A stretch of 64,000 nucleotides of DNA. Origin: Paramoeba atlantica (taxonomy: Eukaryota; Discosea). Numbering within the stretch: position 1 is the stretch's first letter; the number at the start of each line of letters is the position of its first letter. The stretch is taken from positions 1-64,000 of the forward strand of contig CDRNVI010000100.1 of NCBI GenBank assembly GCA_977017575.1, read 5' to 3'. Below, piece by piece: positions 9,340 to 18,933 of this stretch. Both the position numbers and the translations under genes were made by a program. The notes below the pieces were generated by a model. That model was given only the letters and a program-made list of their open reading frames with translations, did not search any database and was not told the DNA's origin.

Positions 9340-9419
9340 CAGTTTTTTAAACCACCATGGATTATGCCAGCTAGGCCAAGTACTTTAGCGACACATAAAA
9401 ACATTTGAAACACCTTGGC

Positions 9420-9445
9420 TTTTTATTTACCCTTTTTCAACTTAG
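9420..9445 (+). promoter_or_regulatory. Putative trans-splice acceptor for gene at 9479
   Basis: T-rich tract ending CTTTTTCAACTTAG (AG at 9444-9445), 33 nt before the ATG; a good pyrimidine-tract/AG pair. Confidence 0.55.
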
Positions 9446-9478
9446 TGCTTGATTTTCTTGCTCCTCATTTTTATCCTA

Positions 9479-12064
9479 ATGCTTGGCCGTTTCCGTTTGT
9501 CAAACTTGCAAAGGAATCAGAAATCGGCTTTGTGCCTAGCCGTCAAGCTTGCGAAATATTTACCTGTGATCAACGCTGCCTCCTCTTCGCTCCCTCACAC
9601 CTTGTCGAAACCCGAAGCGTCTTCTCAAAAAACCATTACGGACCACATGGACCGCACAACGAAAACATTTATCGCTCCCCGTTTATTTTTCTCCCCAAGA
9701 AAAATCTTCCCGAACGCGATTACCCCTACACAGCCTTTATATCACTCTTCCCTACGTTGTTTCCAACACAGCTCCTTCCAACACAGCTCTTCCTCTTCCT
9801 CCTCCATACCACCCACCACCGCTCCTCCTTCCCCTGTCCCCCCCTCCGTCTCCCCCCCACCACCACCCGAGAGCTTATGGCTCAGCCGCGCCCACCTCAC
9901 CCGTCTTCTCTCCTACATGTGGCCCTCCCACCGCCCGGGGACCCGACTGCGTGTCGCCTCTGCGGTGCTCCTGATGCTCGCGACCAAACTCCTCACCGTG
10001 TGTGTCCCGCTGGTGTTTAAAACCCTCGTCGACGCCCTCTCCAGTGAGGAGCTGGTCCGGGCCGCGGCCTACAACCCGTTTGCCTTCTCCCTCACCGCCG
10101 TGGCCCTGTGCTACGGCGCCGTTCGCACCGCCCAGCACTTCGTCCAGGAACTTCGCTACGCGATTTTTATGAATGCCAGCCAGAGCGCGATGAATGAGAT
10201 CCACGTCCGCATGTACCGCACCCTGCTCGACCAGGACCTCTCGTTTCACTTAAAACGACAAACCGGCGCCCTGGTGCGTCAAGTCGACCGCGGCATGCGT
10301 GCCGTGAACACGCTGATCTACGTGCTGCTGTTTAATCTCACCCCGACGCTGCTGGAGCTTGGGCTGGTTTGTTATATTATTGCGAATACGGCGCCTGGAG
10401 GGCCCGCGGTGGCACTCACGTGTCTCTCCTCGATGGCACTCTATACGGTTTTTACGTTCTGGATGACGAAATGGCGTATTGGTTTTCGCAAGGAGTTAAA
10501 CGCGATTGAGAGCCAAACCAGCCAGAGGTTGCATGAAGGGTTGACGAACTATGAGGCGGTGAAGTTGTACAACAAGGAGAGATGGGAACTGGACCGGTAT
10601 GAGGGTTTACTGGAGCAGTTTCGAGGGTACAGTGCGAAGAATAACTGGTCGTTTGCGGCGTTAAATTTCGGACAGGCGTTTATTTTCTCTGTTGCGATGG
10701 CGCTGATCAGTGCGCTGTGTGCCTCCCACGTGCAATCCGGGGCGATGACGGTAGGGGATCTTGTCATGGTGAATGGACTGATGTTGCAACTGTCGTGGCC
10801 GCTTCACTTTTTGGGAACTATTTATCGTGAATTGACGCAAAGCAGTTTAGATATGCAAACGCTTTTTCGTTTATTCGACCGCACCACTGAACGAGAAAAG
10901 GAGAAAAAGAAACGAGAGGAACATTTTCCTCTGTTTTCTTACCGCCCTTCTGGTGGGGGCATTGAGTTTCGCAATGTCTCGTTTCGCTATCCCACAGAAA
11001 AAGACGAGGCTTCCATCATTATGAACCCACAAACAAACTCACCAAGCTCTGCTTCCTCCCCCACAACAGGAACACCCCAAAACCAATGCACGGAAAAACA
11101 AGAAAAATCAGCGACCTCGGTAAATTCCGATGCCATTCTCCGTGACATCAGCTTTACCGTACGCCCTGGCCAGGTCGTCGGGGTTGTTGGACCCACGGCC
11201 TCCGGCAAATCCACTCTGCTCCGGCTGCTCGCTAAGTTTTACGAGCCCACGGAGGGTACGATATGGCTGGACGACCAACCCCTTCACCGGCTCACCCCGG
11301 ACTCCGTACGAAAGGCTCTGGGTTATCTCACGCAGGACATTGTGTTGTTCAACGACACTGTCCGGTTTAATATTGCCTACGGAGCCGAGGAGCAAGCCCG
11401 TGAGAAAAATACTAACGAGACAACGACTTCTTCCCAAACTAACGGAGAAGAGGTAGGGAATGAGGCGAAAGAGAAGGGCAAAGAAAGTGAAAAGCGGACA
11501 GCTGGAGGGAGAGATGGAGAAGCCATGTCTCCGTCTTCGTGTCCTGATCCTTTTTCCCTTTCCCATGTCCCGTTTTCTGCCATCCAACACGCCGCGACAC
11601 GTGCGGATCTCCACAACGGCATCTGTGCCCTCCCCCAGGGCTATGACACTCTCGTAGGGGAGCGAGGCCTGCGGCTGTCCGGGGGCGAGAAGCAACGCCT
11701 GGCACTGGCCCGTATGTTGTTAAAGGACCCCGTGATTCTGCTCGCGGATGAGGCCACGGCCTCGCTGGATACCCACACGGAGGCCAACGTGATGAACGCG
11801 TTAAAACAAAGTGGCCGGACTGTATTGCTCGTGGCACATCGGCTCACGACGGTGAGAGATGCGGATTGTATTGTCGTGTTGGACAAAGGCAGGGTTGTGG
11901 AACAAGGGACACATCAGGAGCTGTTGTGTGGGGTGGCAAGCGGGGGGAAGGGGTATGAAGGGGCGGAGAATGGAGAGAGAGGGAAAAGGGCGAAGGGATT
12001 GTATGCACAGATGTGGGAAAAACAGTCGCTGGAGAAAACAGTGAGGTGTGAGGCAAAGGAGTAG
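9479..12064 (+). CDS. ATM1: Mitochondrial half-size ABC exporter, Atm1/ABCB7 type
   Basis: 861 residues. The N-terminus MLGRFRLSNLQRNQKSALC is a basic mitochondrial leader, followed by a Ser/Pro-rich stretch. The membrane domain (about residues 140-460) has six hydrophobic helices and Atm1 hallmarks, including LNFGQAFIFS, GAMTVGDLVMVNGLMLQLS and PLHFLGTIYRELTQS. The nucleotide-binding domain has Walker A GPTASGKS, Q-loop YLTQDIV, signature LSGGEKQRLALAR, Walker B VILLADEATASLD and H-loop LLVAHRLT. Atm1 exports a glutathione-linked sulfur compound from the matrix for cytosolic Fe-S assembly. Oddities are two low-complexity inserts in the ATPase domain: one before Walker A (about residues 510-555) and one between Q-loop and signature (about residues 645-700). 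Family assignment is firm. Confidence 0.93.
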   Translation: MLGRFRLSNLQRNQKSALCLAVKLAKYLPVINAASSSLPHTLSKPEASSQKTITDHMDRTTKTFIAPRLFFSPRKIFPNAITPTQPLYHSSLRCFQHSSFQHSSSSSSSIPPTTAPPSPVPPSVSPPPPPESLWLSRAHLTRLLSYMWPSHRPGTRLRVASAVLLMLATKLLTVCVPLVFKTLVDALSSEELVRAAAYNPFAFSLTAVALCYGAVRTAQHFVQELRYAIFMNASQSAMNEIHVRMYRTLLDQDLSFHLKRQTGALVRQVDRGMRAVNTLIYVLLFNLTPTLLELGLVCYIIANTAPGGPAVALTCLSSMALYTVFTFWMTKWRIGFRKELNAIESQTSQRLHEGLTNYEAVKLYNKERWELDRYEGLLEQFRGYSAKNNWSFAALNFGQAFIFSVAMALISALCASHVQSGAMTVGDLVMVNGLMLQLSWPLHFLGTIYRELTQSSLDMQTLFRLFDRTTEREKEKKKREEHFPLFSYRPSGGGIEFRNVSFRYPTEKDEASIIMNPQTNSPSSASSPTTGTPQNQCTEKQEKSATSVNSDAILRDISFTVRPGQVVGVVGPTASGKSTLLRLLAKFYEPTEGTIWLDDQPLHRLTPDSVRKALGYLTQDIVLFNDTVRFNIAYGAEEQAREKNTNETTTSSQTNGEEVGNEAKEKGKESEKRTAGGRDGEAMSPSSCPDPFSLSHVPFSAIQHAATRADLHNGICALPQGYDTLVGERGLRLSGGEKQRLALARMLLKDPVILLADEATASLDTHTEANVMNALKQSGRTVLLVAHRLTTVRDADCIVVLDKGRVVEQGTHQELLCGVASGGKGYEGAENGERGKRAKGLYAQMWEKQSLEKTVRCEAKE

Positions 12065-12644
12065 CGAAACGTTGAGGTTGATAAAAGGAGAGTTGTGGTG
12101 CGCACGTGTTCGGGTCTCAGAAAGAAAGGACGATGAAGCTGTTGAGGGTCCCGTCAAATTGAGTGTGAGTTCACTGGGGTCTTATGTTTGTGAAGGCGTA
12201 AAAAGTTATGTTGTAATTGTTTTTTTCTCGTCACATACCAGTGCGTTCATACTCACCAGTATCACCTTTGCCTCGAAGCCCCTTTACCTTGATGCGTGCC
12301 TGCTACAGATCTAGAGCAGGCTGTTTTTTACCACACTGATTTTTTTTTTGCAAAAGAGCAAGGGTTTTGTACCACCACCAGAGGAAAAAGCTTTGACACG
12401 TGTAGCTATCTGGGACATGCTCCGATACCTTTTATTGTTGATTTTTAGCAGCAGACCGCTTGAGTGAAGCCCTCACTGCATGAACCAGAGCAGGACCTGA
12501 ATCTTAGGCAGTTAGCTATTTCCTCTCCTTCCTTAGCTAGTTACTCGTACTGTACAGTAGCTAGTCTACTGTAGTACAGTAGATAATCTACTGTGAGCGT
12601 TGAATACTGAAAAAATATAAAAGACTATTTTAAAGATATTCTTT
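12065..12644. other. Intergenic spacer with a short inverted-repeat cluster
   Basis: No gene. Near 12545-12597 variants of TACTGTA and CTACTGTA recur in both orientations and could fold into a hairpin. T-rich sequence follows toward the next gene. Confidence 0.5.
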
Positions 12645-12711
12645 GTTTCAATTCATATTTTTTTTCTTTCAATTTTAGAAAATTTCTTTTTCGCATTTTT
12701 ATCCCTTTTAG
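12645..12711 (+). promoter_or_regulatory. Two putative trans-splice acceptors for CCDC25
   Basis: Two consecutive T/C tracts ending in AG (12677-12678 after TTTTTCTTTCAATTTTAG, and 12710-12711 after ATCCCTTTTAG) lie 49 and 16 nt before the ATG. This is the clearest acceptor arrangement in the window. Confidence 0.6.
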
Positions 12712-12726
12712 ACTTTACTTTCTTGC

Positions 12727-13347
12727 ATGGTGTATTTTTACACTTTAAAAACTGCCCCGGATCTTGTCTGCTATATGGGCCGAGATAAGTATGAAAACGA
12801 AGATCTGATTGAATACGGATTGGACGAGGACGTTTGGTTTCATGTTGATGATTACAGTAGTGCTCATGTCTACCTCCGATTAAAGGAGGAAGAATCATGG
12901 GAAAATATTTCTCCCGAAACATTGGAAGAATTAGGCCAGCTAACGAAACACAATTCAATTACAGGATCCAAACTTGCGTCTGTGAATATTATTTACACGC
13001 CGTGGAAGAATCTTCACAAGGGAAAGGATATGGAAATTGGTGCAATTGGATATCATAATCCGAAAGCCGTCAAAACGTTGCGCATTTCCAAGAACAACGA
13101 TATTGTAAAACCTATAGAGAAAACAAAGCGAGAGAAGTCAGATTACAATTTGAAATCCTTGCGTGAGAAATATGATAAGAACAAAAGAGAAAAGGCACGT
13201 CTTATTCAAAAACAGCAAAAAGATGAAAAAGAACGTCAAATCTCTGAGGCGAAAAAGGCAGCAGAGCTTCGAAATTATTCATCATTAATGAAAACAGTTG
13301 ATCGGAGTGCTGACCAAACGCCAATCGATGAGGATGACTTTATGTAA
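12727..13347 (+). CDS. CCDC25: CCDC25 homologue (NFACT-R domain)
   Basis: 206 residues, about the length of human CCDC25 (208). The N-terminal NFACT-R/DUF814 domain is strongly conserved: YMGRDKYENEDLIEYG, VWFHVDDYSSAHVYLRL, NSITGSKLASVNIIYTPW and a DMEIGAIGYH motif. Residues about 135-190 are a charged coiled coil (REKYDKNKREKARL...). The C-terminus keeps the family ending SYSSLMK-like (NYSSLMK) and DEDDFM. The family relates to Rqc2/NEMF RNA-binding domains; the animal protein is also reported as a DNA sensor. AT-rich codons, unlike the GC-rich gene upstream. Very firm identification. Confidence 0.95.
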   Translation: MVYFYTLKTAPDLVCYMGRDKYENEDLIEYGLDEDVWFHVDDYSSAHVYLRLKEEESWENISPETLEELGQLTKHNSITGSKLASVNIIYTPWKNLHKGKDMEIGAIGYHNPKAVKTLRISKNNDIVKPIEKTKREKSDYNLKSLREKYDKNKREKARLIQKQQKDEKERQISEAKKAAELRNYSSLMKTVDRSADQTPIDEDDFM

Positions 13348-14093
13348 TTCATTATTGAGAAATTTTGAATTAATTGAAGCCATCCCCACTTAAATACCTG
13401 AGGAAAACTATCGAAGCCGTGAAGAGATTCAACTGAAAGCTTAAAAAGTTGCACTGGTTCATGACACCACTATTTATTATGAAAGTGTTATTCCCGACGC
13501 AAAGCCTACTACATTTTATTAGTGTATGGTTTGCTGTATTTATTTTTCTTTTGGAACCTGTTTTATCATTGGAGAGTATGCAGTAGGTCTGTGTAAGTCC
13601 GCGACGAGCTGTGGTACGTGGTAATCCGTGTAGATTCGTGAATGTTCGTGTAGAATTTTTCGGTATTTTTTGAGAGGGCTTAATGGCTCGGCCGCTAGGA
13701 TGATTGCATGTAGGTAAAACAGACCGAATTAGTTAAAACACGTCACTCTGAATGAAAATTTAAATAACAGCTGAAAGAATAAACCCACATAGGCACTAAT
13801 ACTAATAATCCTTGTGATGGGAATAGTCGTTGGCTTTAGCACCACTCACTCTTTACCTTATTTGGTGCCACTTATCTTTACTTTTTCATTAAATCTCTTT
13901 TACCATCTTAAACCTCTTTTTAGCTTTATAACTTGAAACATCACGCACATTGCGAGAAGCGACGTTCTTTTTGCACTTTTTTAAAGATTCCATCTTACGG
14001 GAACCTTCTTCATCTTCGACTTCAATATGTTGTGGGCCACGTGAACCAAACGTGGTTCATCATTATCTTCGGTGGGATTGAACGAATAATGTA
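13348..14093. other. Intergenic spacer up to the transposon cluster
   Basis: AT-rich, no coding frame recognised. It ends with the TA dinucleotide (14092-14093) that flanks the next inverted-repeat element. Confidence 0.5.
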
Positions 14094-14110
14094 CTCCCCC
14101 TGTCATTAAT

Positions 14111-14232
14111 AATTTCTTTTTTAGGCTTTTCGTTAAATGCGGTGGTTGTTTTCAACTTAGAAGTCCCTCATGCTGCGCTCTTCGCGTTGAAAACTACCTC
14201 CGCGTTTAACGAAGAGCCCAAAAAAGAAATTT
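14111..14232. repeat. Foldback palindrome, family copy 1
   Basis: About 47-bp arms starting AATTTCTTTTTTAGGC and carrying CTTCGTTAAA and GCGG-GG-TTTTCAAC landmarks around a short loop. The same palindrome recurs at 34302, 53905 and 61456. Confidence 0.85.
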
Positions 14233-14239
14233 GGCCTGG

Positions 14240-14985
14240 AAAGGTGAAGAAAACGGAAAGATTATAGCCAAAAATAGCCGATTTTTGGGTAAAAATGGGG
14301 TGATTTTTGCGTATTTTTGCTCTCAGAGCACTAAATCTGATATTTGCGTGTGCGAAATCACTCGTAGGCGTGAATGCAAGCCTACTGAACGTGTTGGGTA
14401 GAGAATGCGACTCCAACCACGCCATTCTTTCGACATAAAAAGGCCTCTTGGGGTCCGAAAAATACTTTTTCACCTTTTTTAGTAAAAAATGGACCATTTT
14501 CGCGGGCATACCACGGCTCGAAGAAGAGATAGCTTGGGAAAACAACTGGGCGGAAAGCTAGTATAGGTCCCAAACTCAAAATACAATAGGGGAAACGATT
14601 TTTGGAAAAATAATTTTTTTACCATCTTTTTCGCCAAGTTGAATTTTTTTTCAAAATTTTTTTTCCGAAAAAATCCGAACTTGGCGGACCCGTCCTGCGG
14701 CTACGAGGGGGGGTCACCCCGGGGTACGGGGGTGGAAAATGCGCGCCAAGACCCCGGCTACCCTTTCTGCGGTTTTGTTTCGAAAAATCATTTTTACAAA
14801 AAAATTTCGTGCGGTATGCTCCCCCCCCCCTAGACCCCCCATTTTTTTCAATTTTGACCACCGGAGCCCCTTTTTATATTTTTTTCTTCTATTATATTAC
14901 TGTGTTCCTCTTTATATTTTCACTGTTTTTGTTCACCTTTTTTTCAATAATCGAGGGTAGAGCGGTAGTTTTACAACCACCGCAA
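14240..14985. repeat. Dispersed repeat R, fullest copy
   Basis: Sequence shared with several other places in the window. Landmarks are CTCTCAGAGCACTAAATCTG (14319), a homopurine/homopyrimidine middle, AACTTGGCGGACCCGTCCTG (14679), a poly-C/ACCCCCC stretch (14820), and a terminal GAGGGTAGAGCGGTAGTTTT followed by ACAACCACCGC that can fold as a small hairpin. No protein is encoded. Confidence 0.75.
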
Positions 14986-15434
14986 TGATAATGATAATCC
15001 TCAAGAATGATAATTTTTTGAGATTATTATTATCATTATCATTATTAATGGCAGGGGGAGTACTCCTCTTCTCATTAATTTATATAAACGCCATTCCTAA
15101 TTTTTCAGAAAAAAATATAGATTTTCAAAAAATTATGTTTTTGAAGAAAAAAACAGGAAAAGCTAGGATAGAGGGGAGGACACCGCAGAAAAATTTGACC
15201 CTCACTTCCGACAAGGACCTTGGATCTCACGTTCTGCAATAGCTTATCGCAGAAAAATAGCGTTTTTCCATCAGGCAAGATCATTAATCAGGACTTTTTG
15301 CCTAACCATTCTTATTAATTTCTATAAATATAAATATAAATTTTCTTTTTTGTTACAATATATAAACCCCTGGCCACCAATAAGGCACCCCCCCTTATTT
15401 TTTGCATGAGGGGGTATGGTAGGGTTATCATACC

Positions 15435-15998
15435 ATGTTTTCGTTCAAAATTTTGAGATCTGTACGTTCCCGCTGTTTTTTTGATACAAACGATAATCGA
15501 ATGAAAATGTGGGTAAAAAAAGGAGAGACCCCTGCAAAGAGACTAAAGGTGCGCTGGGCGCCTAAGTGTCAGGTGTGGGGTGCTATAGGAATTAACTGGA
15601 GATGCTTAAAAATTTTATCCAGCAGGACCTCTATTACCCACGAAACATACATAGACACACTAAAACATGTTTATTTCCCCCGCAAAAGAATATTTCAACA
15701 AGATGGTGCCACCGCTCATACGGCCAAGGCCACCATAAATTACCTGAACAAACGAAAAATTAATCTACTAAAAAATTGGCCCCCAATTTCTCCCGATCTT
15801 TCTCCCATTGAAAACATATGGTCAATGGTACAACAAGACGTAAGTGAAAAGCTACCATCTACAGTTTCCGAACTGCAAAGGTGTATTCTAAACACATGGA
15901 GTTCTTTACCGACTGAAATGATAAATGATACCATCTTAAGTTTCGATCGTAGACTGAAGGCCTGCGTCGAACTAGGTGGCGAAAAGGTAAAAAAGTGA
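15435..15998 (+). pseudogene. Tc1/mariner transposase, 5'-truncated, of element Z
   Basis: 187 codons with the DDE_3 catalytic half: an FFDTNDN segment at the first Asp position, VWGAIG, FQQDGATAHTA with the second Asp, and NWPPISPDLSPIENIW with the Glu; 35 residues separate the last Asp and Glu. The N-terminal helix-turn-helix region is absent, so it cannot bind transposon ends alone. The stop codon lies only a few bases before the insertion point of element W. Confidence 0.85.
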
Positions 15999-16407
15999 TA
16001 AATACAGGGTCGTTCAGCATTTTTTGAACAATTCTTACAAGTGTATGTTTTGTTCAATTTTTTATATACAAATGTACCTCAATAATCATATGTACCTCAA
16101 AAGATAGGCGCGAGCCTCCTCTAGAAAGGAAAAATATGATGACTTTGTCGCCAAGCGCGGTTCAGACACTAATATTTTTTTTGGTAATATTTGACGCCTT
16201 TCGTCCAGATGAGCCGCTAGAAAACGTCTTGTTTTTAAAACTCTTCGAATCGTGAAAGAAAAGCTTGTCTTTACTCACACGTATTTGAATCATGCGTTCA
16301 TATGTATTTGAAGCATCCGATAGAGTAAGAATTTGATACTATCAAATGCAAAACGTGTTTTGTTGTAGAATTGCCAAATTGCGTTTTTTTCTTTACTTTC
16401 TTGGAAC

Positions 16408-17601
16408 ATGCCATTGCAACTGGACGAGGAGTCCAGTTACTGTATTTCCCCTCGCTCTGATGCTAGCTCAATTTCAGATTTGAGCGTATCAACACCATCC
16501 TCACTCGGTGATGACCCGGATTGGACTTTGAGTGATTTCTCCGTAGATTCAAGCGATAACTCTCTTATTAGTGAAGATGAGTGGAGTGATGGGGAGGGCC
16601 TTGTAGCATATGGCCAATTAGCTTGTAACGTCGAACGCGGTGAAGATGAAAGTTTCTTAGATTTTATCTCACGAATAAAAGGGGATGTTTCATCCCGCGC
16701 GAGCTCTATCCCCTACGAGAAAATCTCACCCCCAAAAAATTATGATCTAGTGGTTGAAGAATTGATTGGCAATAGTCTTTCTTCTCAGCAACCAGAAGAA
16801 GAGGTTCTAAGAGCAGAACCTCCGGACGAGATCGAGCCGAGAACTTCAAATGTACAACCAAGTCACGACGAGGAAAAAATTCAAACAGAAGTAACGGCGG
16901 ATGAGGTGCGAAGCAAGAGGAACGTCGAACGTGCTCTACGAAGACGTATCGAAAGCTTACAACACAAACTGCGTTTGCGCACACGACAGTTACGAAATGC
17001 TGTAAATCGTAACTGCAAGCAAGAAACGCGGTATGATGAAATATGTGAGAGGGTAAACGCAAGCATGAAAAACAGTGAGTTCACTTGCAAAGAGGCTGAG
17101 ATTCGATGCTCTCTGTTAGAAAACGAACTGAAGATAGTAAAGGAGGAAAGAGCACTTCTTGAAGTACGATACAGGGAAGAGGAGACTGAAAAATTTCAAA
17201 TAATTAAATCTTTGCAATTATTGCGCAGCCAACAGCACATCCAGACATTTGAACAAAAGCAACAGGGAAAACGAGGCCGACCCATGAAAAGAAAAACAAT
17301 GAACAGACGAACCGCAGTTCAAATATATAGAACTAGAACGCGGTTAACAGAAACAGATGTAATGGCTATAAAATTGTTTCACAGGAGCGGCGTTTACCGG
17401 CACGCTGACCTTTGTTACATGTTTGCTTTGCCCCGTTCGACGTGCACTTATGTTCTGAAAAGTTCTAAGGCTGGAGAAAGACTTCAAAAAGTTCGACACG
17501 TGCGCCAGGTGCTAGAAAACTGGGAAGATTTTGAGCAGGCCAAAGGAATGCTGTCGAGCGTAATGGCAGCCCTCCAACGCACCGTTCTCTTAACAGTCTG
17601 A
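16408..17601 (+). CDS. N-terminal part of element W transposase: acidic, coiled coil, AT-hook, HTH
   Basis: 397 codons. Residues 1-90 are acidic and Ser-rich. Residues about 165-290 are a charged coiled coil (NVERALRRRIESLQHKLRLR and onward). A GKRGRPMKRK segment at about residue 288 looks like an AT-hook. Residues about 305-370 look like a helix-turn-helix (LTETDVMAIKLFHRSG..YRHADLCYMF). The next frame (17619) continues with DDE residues in the -1 frame and is open upstream of its ATG across the end of this frame. Either a programmed -1 shift, a spliced join, or a frameshift mutation connects them. The long N-terminal extension is not usual for Tc1/mariner. Confidence 0.65.
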   Translation: MPLQLDEESSYCISPRSDASSISDLSVSTPSSLGDDPDWTLSDFSVDSSDNSLISEDEWSDGEGLVAYGQLACNVERGEDESFLDFISRIKGDVSSRASSIPYEKISPPKNYDLVVEELIGNSLSSQQPEEEVLRAEPPDEIEPRTSNVQPSHDEEKIQTEVTADEVRSKRNVERALRRRIESLQHKLRLRTRQLRNAVNRNCKQETRYDEICERVNASMKNSEFTCKEAEIRCSLLENELKIVKEERALLEVRYREEETEKFQIIKSLQLLRSQQHIQTFEQKQQGKRGRPMKRKTMNRRTAVQIYRTRTRLTETDVMAIKLFHRSGVYRHADLCYMFALPRSTCTYVLKSSKAGERLQKVRHVRQVLENWEDFEQAKGMLSSVMAALQRTVLLTV

Positions 17602-17618
17602 GATGCGCCTTCGTAGAA

Positions 17619-18470
17619 ATGAGCAACGGCCGACTGATAATTCCACGCTTTCGATTACGTGCTTTACTCTACTACGGTGGTTATTCTTTTAAGGCCAAAG
17701 TATCAAATCTGTCTCTCTCCCAAAAAAAAATGGACGCAAGAGTCGCCTTTTGTCAATCAATGTTAAAAGAGAACGAGGCAACCGAAGGCATATTTTTTAA
17801 GCGATTAATATTTTCTGACGAATCCTGGATGGAAGCGGGGGACATGTCCAGAGGTGCTTGGCAAAGTCCGACTGACATTGTGTATAAGTCAAGGACGCAT
17901 CATCCAACGAAAGTAATGATTTGGGGTGCTATTGCGGGCGACGGACACGTTTTTTACCACTGGTGCGATTTCACCAAGTTTTACAAGGATGAAGCTTCGC
18001 GTGAATTGCTACCTGGGGAAAAGCGGGAAGAATTTCCTCAGGAATTAAAACTCGGATCGTTATATTACCGCAAGTCGATATTGGAGCCCCATTTTTTGCC
18101 TTACGCAGCCACTCATGAAAACATTATTCTTATGGAAGACGGTGCTCCCGCTCATCGGGCCATACTTACAAAAAAGTGGTGGAAAGATCGAAAGGCGATG
18201 AACTTGTCACGGTACGTGAGTACAACTGGAGAGTTAATGCTTCGCTGGCCGGCGGATTCCCCAGATCTTAATCCAATTGAGAACTTGTGGAACCAAACAA
18301 AGCAATTCAAGAACCGTAAATGCCCCATTTCTGCAGGTGAAATTAAGCGCGTATGTGAATCATATTTGGACTCCGTAGAAGCGAAGGAGTCGATAAAGAA
18401 GCTGCATGTCTCCTTCAAAAAAAGACTCGAGTTGTGCATATTATATAAAGGAAAGAAGATTCCTTACTAA
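17619..18470 (+). CDS. DDE catalytic part of element W transposase
   Basis: 283 codons. Catalytic signatures are LIFSDESWME (first Asp), IILMEDGAPAHRA (second Asp) and WPADSPDLNPIENLW (Glu); VMIWGAI is the usual strand between. The second Asp and the Glu are separated by 46 residues rather than the 34-41 usual in Tc1/mariner, because of an insert around NLSRYVSTTGELML. A second insert lies between the first two Asp residues. It lacks its own DNA-binding domain and depends on the upstream frame. All three catalytic residues are present. Confidence 0.8.
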   Translation: MSNGRLIIPRFRLRALLYYGGYSFKAKVSNLSLSQKKMDARVAFCQSMLKENEATEGIFFKRLIFSDESWMEAGDMSRGAWQSPTDIVYKSRTHHPTKVMIWGAIAGDGHVFYHWCDFTKFYKDEASRELLPGEKREEFPQELKLGSLYYRKSILEPHFLPYAATHENIILMEDGAPAHRAILTKKWWKDRKAMNLSRYVSTTGELMLRWPADSPDLNPIENLWNQTKQFKNRKCPISAGEIKRVCESYLDSVEAKESIKKLHVSFKKRLELCILYKGKKIPY

Positions 18471-18933
18471 ATACTGTATGTGTACTAATGTTAAAATAAG
18501 TGATTTCTGGGAAAGGGGAGAAACTCAGTACTAAAAACTAAAGTTTATCGAAAAATAATGATAAAATACTTGGTCAATTTTGCCTGAGATTGCCTTTTTG
18601 GACCGTTGCATCTTTTGGGTACAGGGGCCCATGTGCGTAGAAAATATTTTTCCCTATCTGCTTGTGTTCTAAACTAACGCTTTCCGCACATTTTATTTGA
18701 ATTCGACATCATGTGCAACCTGTGGAATTGTTCAACTTTGACATAAACGGCCCTGTAGTTTCCACTTTATAAATAGCTATAGGACTAGTGACCAAGTGTG
18801 GGAGGACATAAATCCCGAACTGAGATCTGCAAAATGCCATTGAAATTAGCTCAAACAAACAAAGCATCGAATTTTTAGAGGGGGGTGCCTTATTTTGGCC
18901 AGGGGTTTATTTATAGAAATTAATGAGGAGGAG

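Larger units (their letters stand above)
14094..15060. mobile_element. Stowaway-like MITE X, 967 bp, TA-flanked
   Basis: Left end CTCCCCCTGTCATTAATAAT and the reverse complement of the right end match at 19 of 20 bases, and TA flanks both sides (14092-14093, 15061-15062). CTCCCTCC-like ends with TA duplication are typical of Stowaway MITEs mobilised by mariner transposases. No transposase inside. It contains a foldback palindrome (14111-14232) and most of a dispersed repeat also seen at 37.6, 48.8-49.4, 53.9-55.1, 57.7-57.9 and 61 kb. Confidence 0.75.
16005..18755 (+). mobile_element. Tc1/mariner-like element W with long two-frame transposase
   Basis: Inverted ends CAGGG(T/C)CGTT...GAACAATTC, about 35 bp with small gaps, flanked by TA (16003-16004, 18756-18757). 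It is inserted in element Z right after that element's transposase stop codon. The 2751 bp carry two consecutive plus-strand frames (16408-17601 and 17619-18470) that together form a DDE transposase with an unusual N-terminal extension. This is the youngest layer of a three-deep nest. Confidence 0.8.
15365..18907 (+). mobile_element. Tc1/mariner element Z, interrupted by element W
   Basis: Terminal inverted repeats of about 29 bp (AACCCCTGGCCA..AATAAGGCACCCCCC) flanked by TA at 15363-15364 and 18908-18909. Removing W leaves about 790 bp carrying only the catalytic part of a transposase, so Z is a deletion derivative. The long C run at the end of its inverted repeat is shared with other Tc1-like elements nearby. 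Confidence 0.8.
15063..18933. mobile_element. Stowaway-like MITE Y, host of nested Tc1/mariner elements
   Basis: Left end CTCCTCTTCTCATTAATTT matches the reverse complement of the right end ending at 18933, with TA on both sides (15061-15062 and 18934-18935). Without its insertions it would be about 325 bp. Its left TA is also the right TA of element X, so the two are directly adjacent. It carries element Z, which in turn carries element W. Confidence 0.65.
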
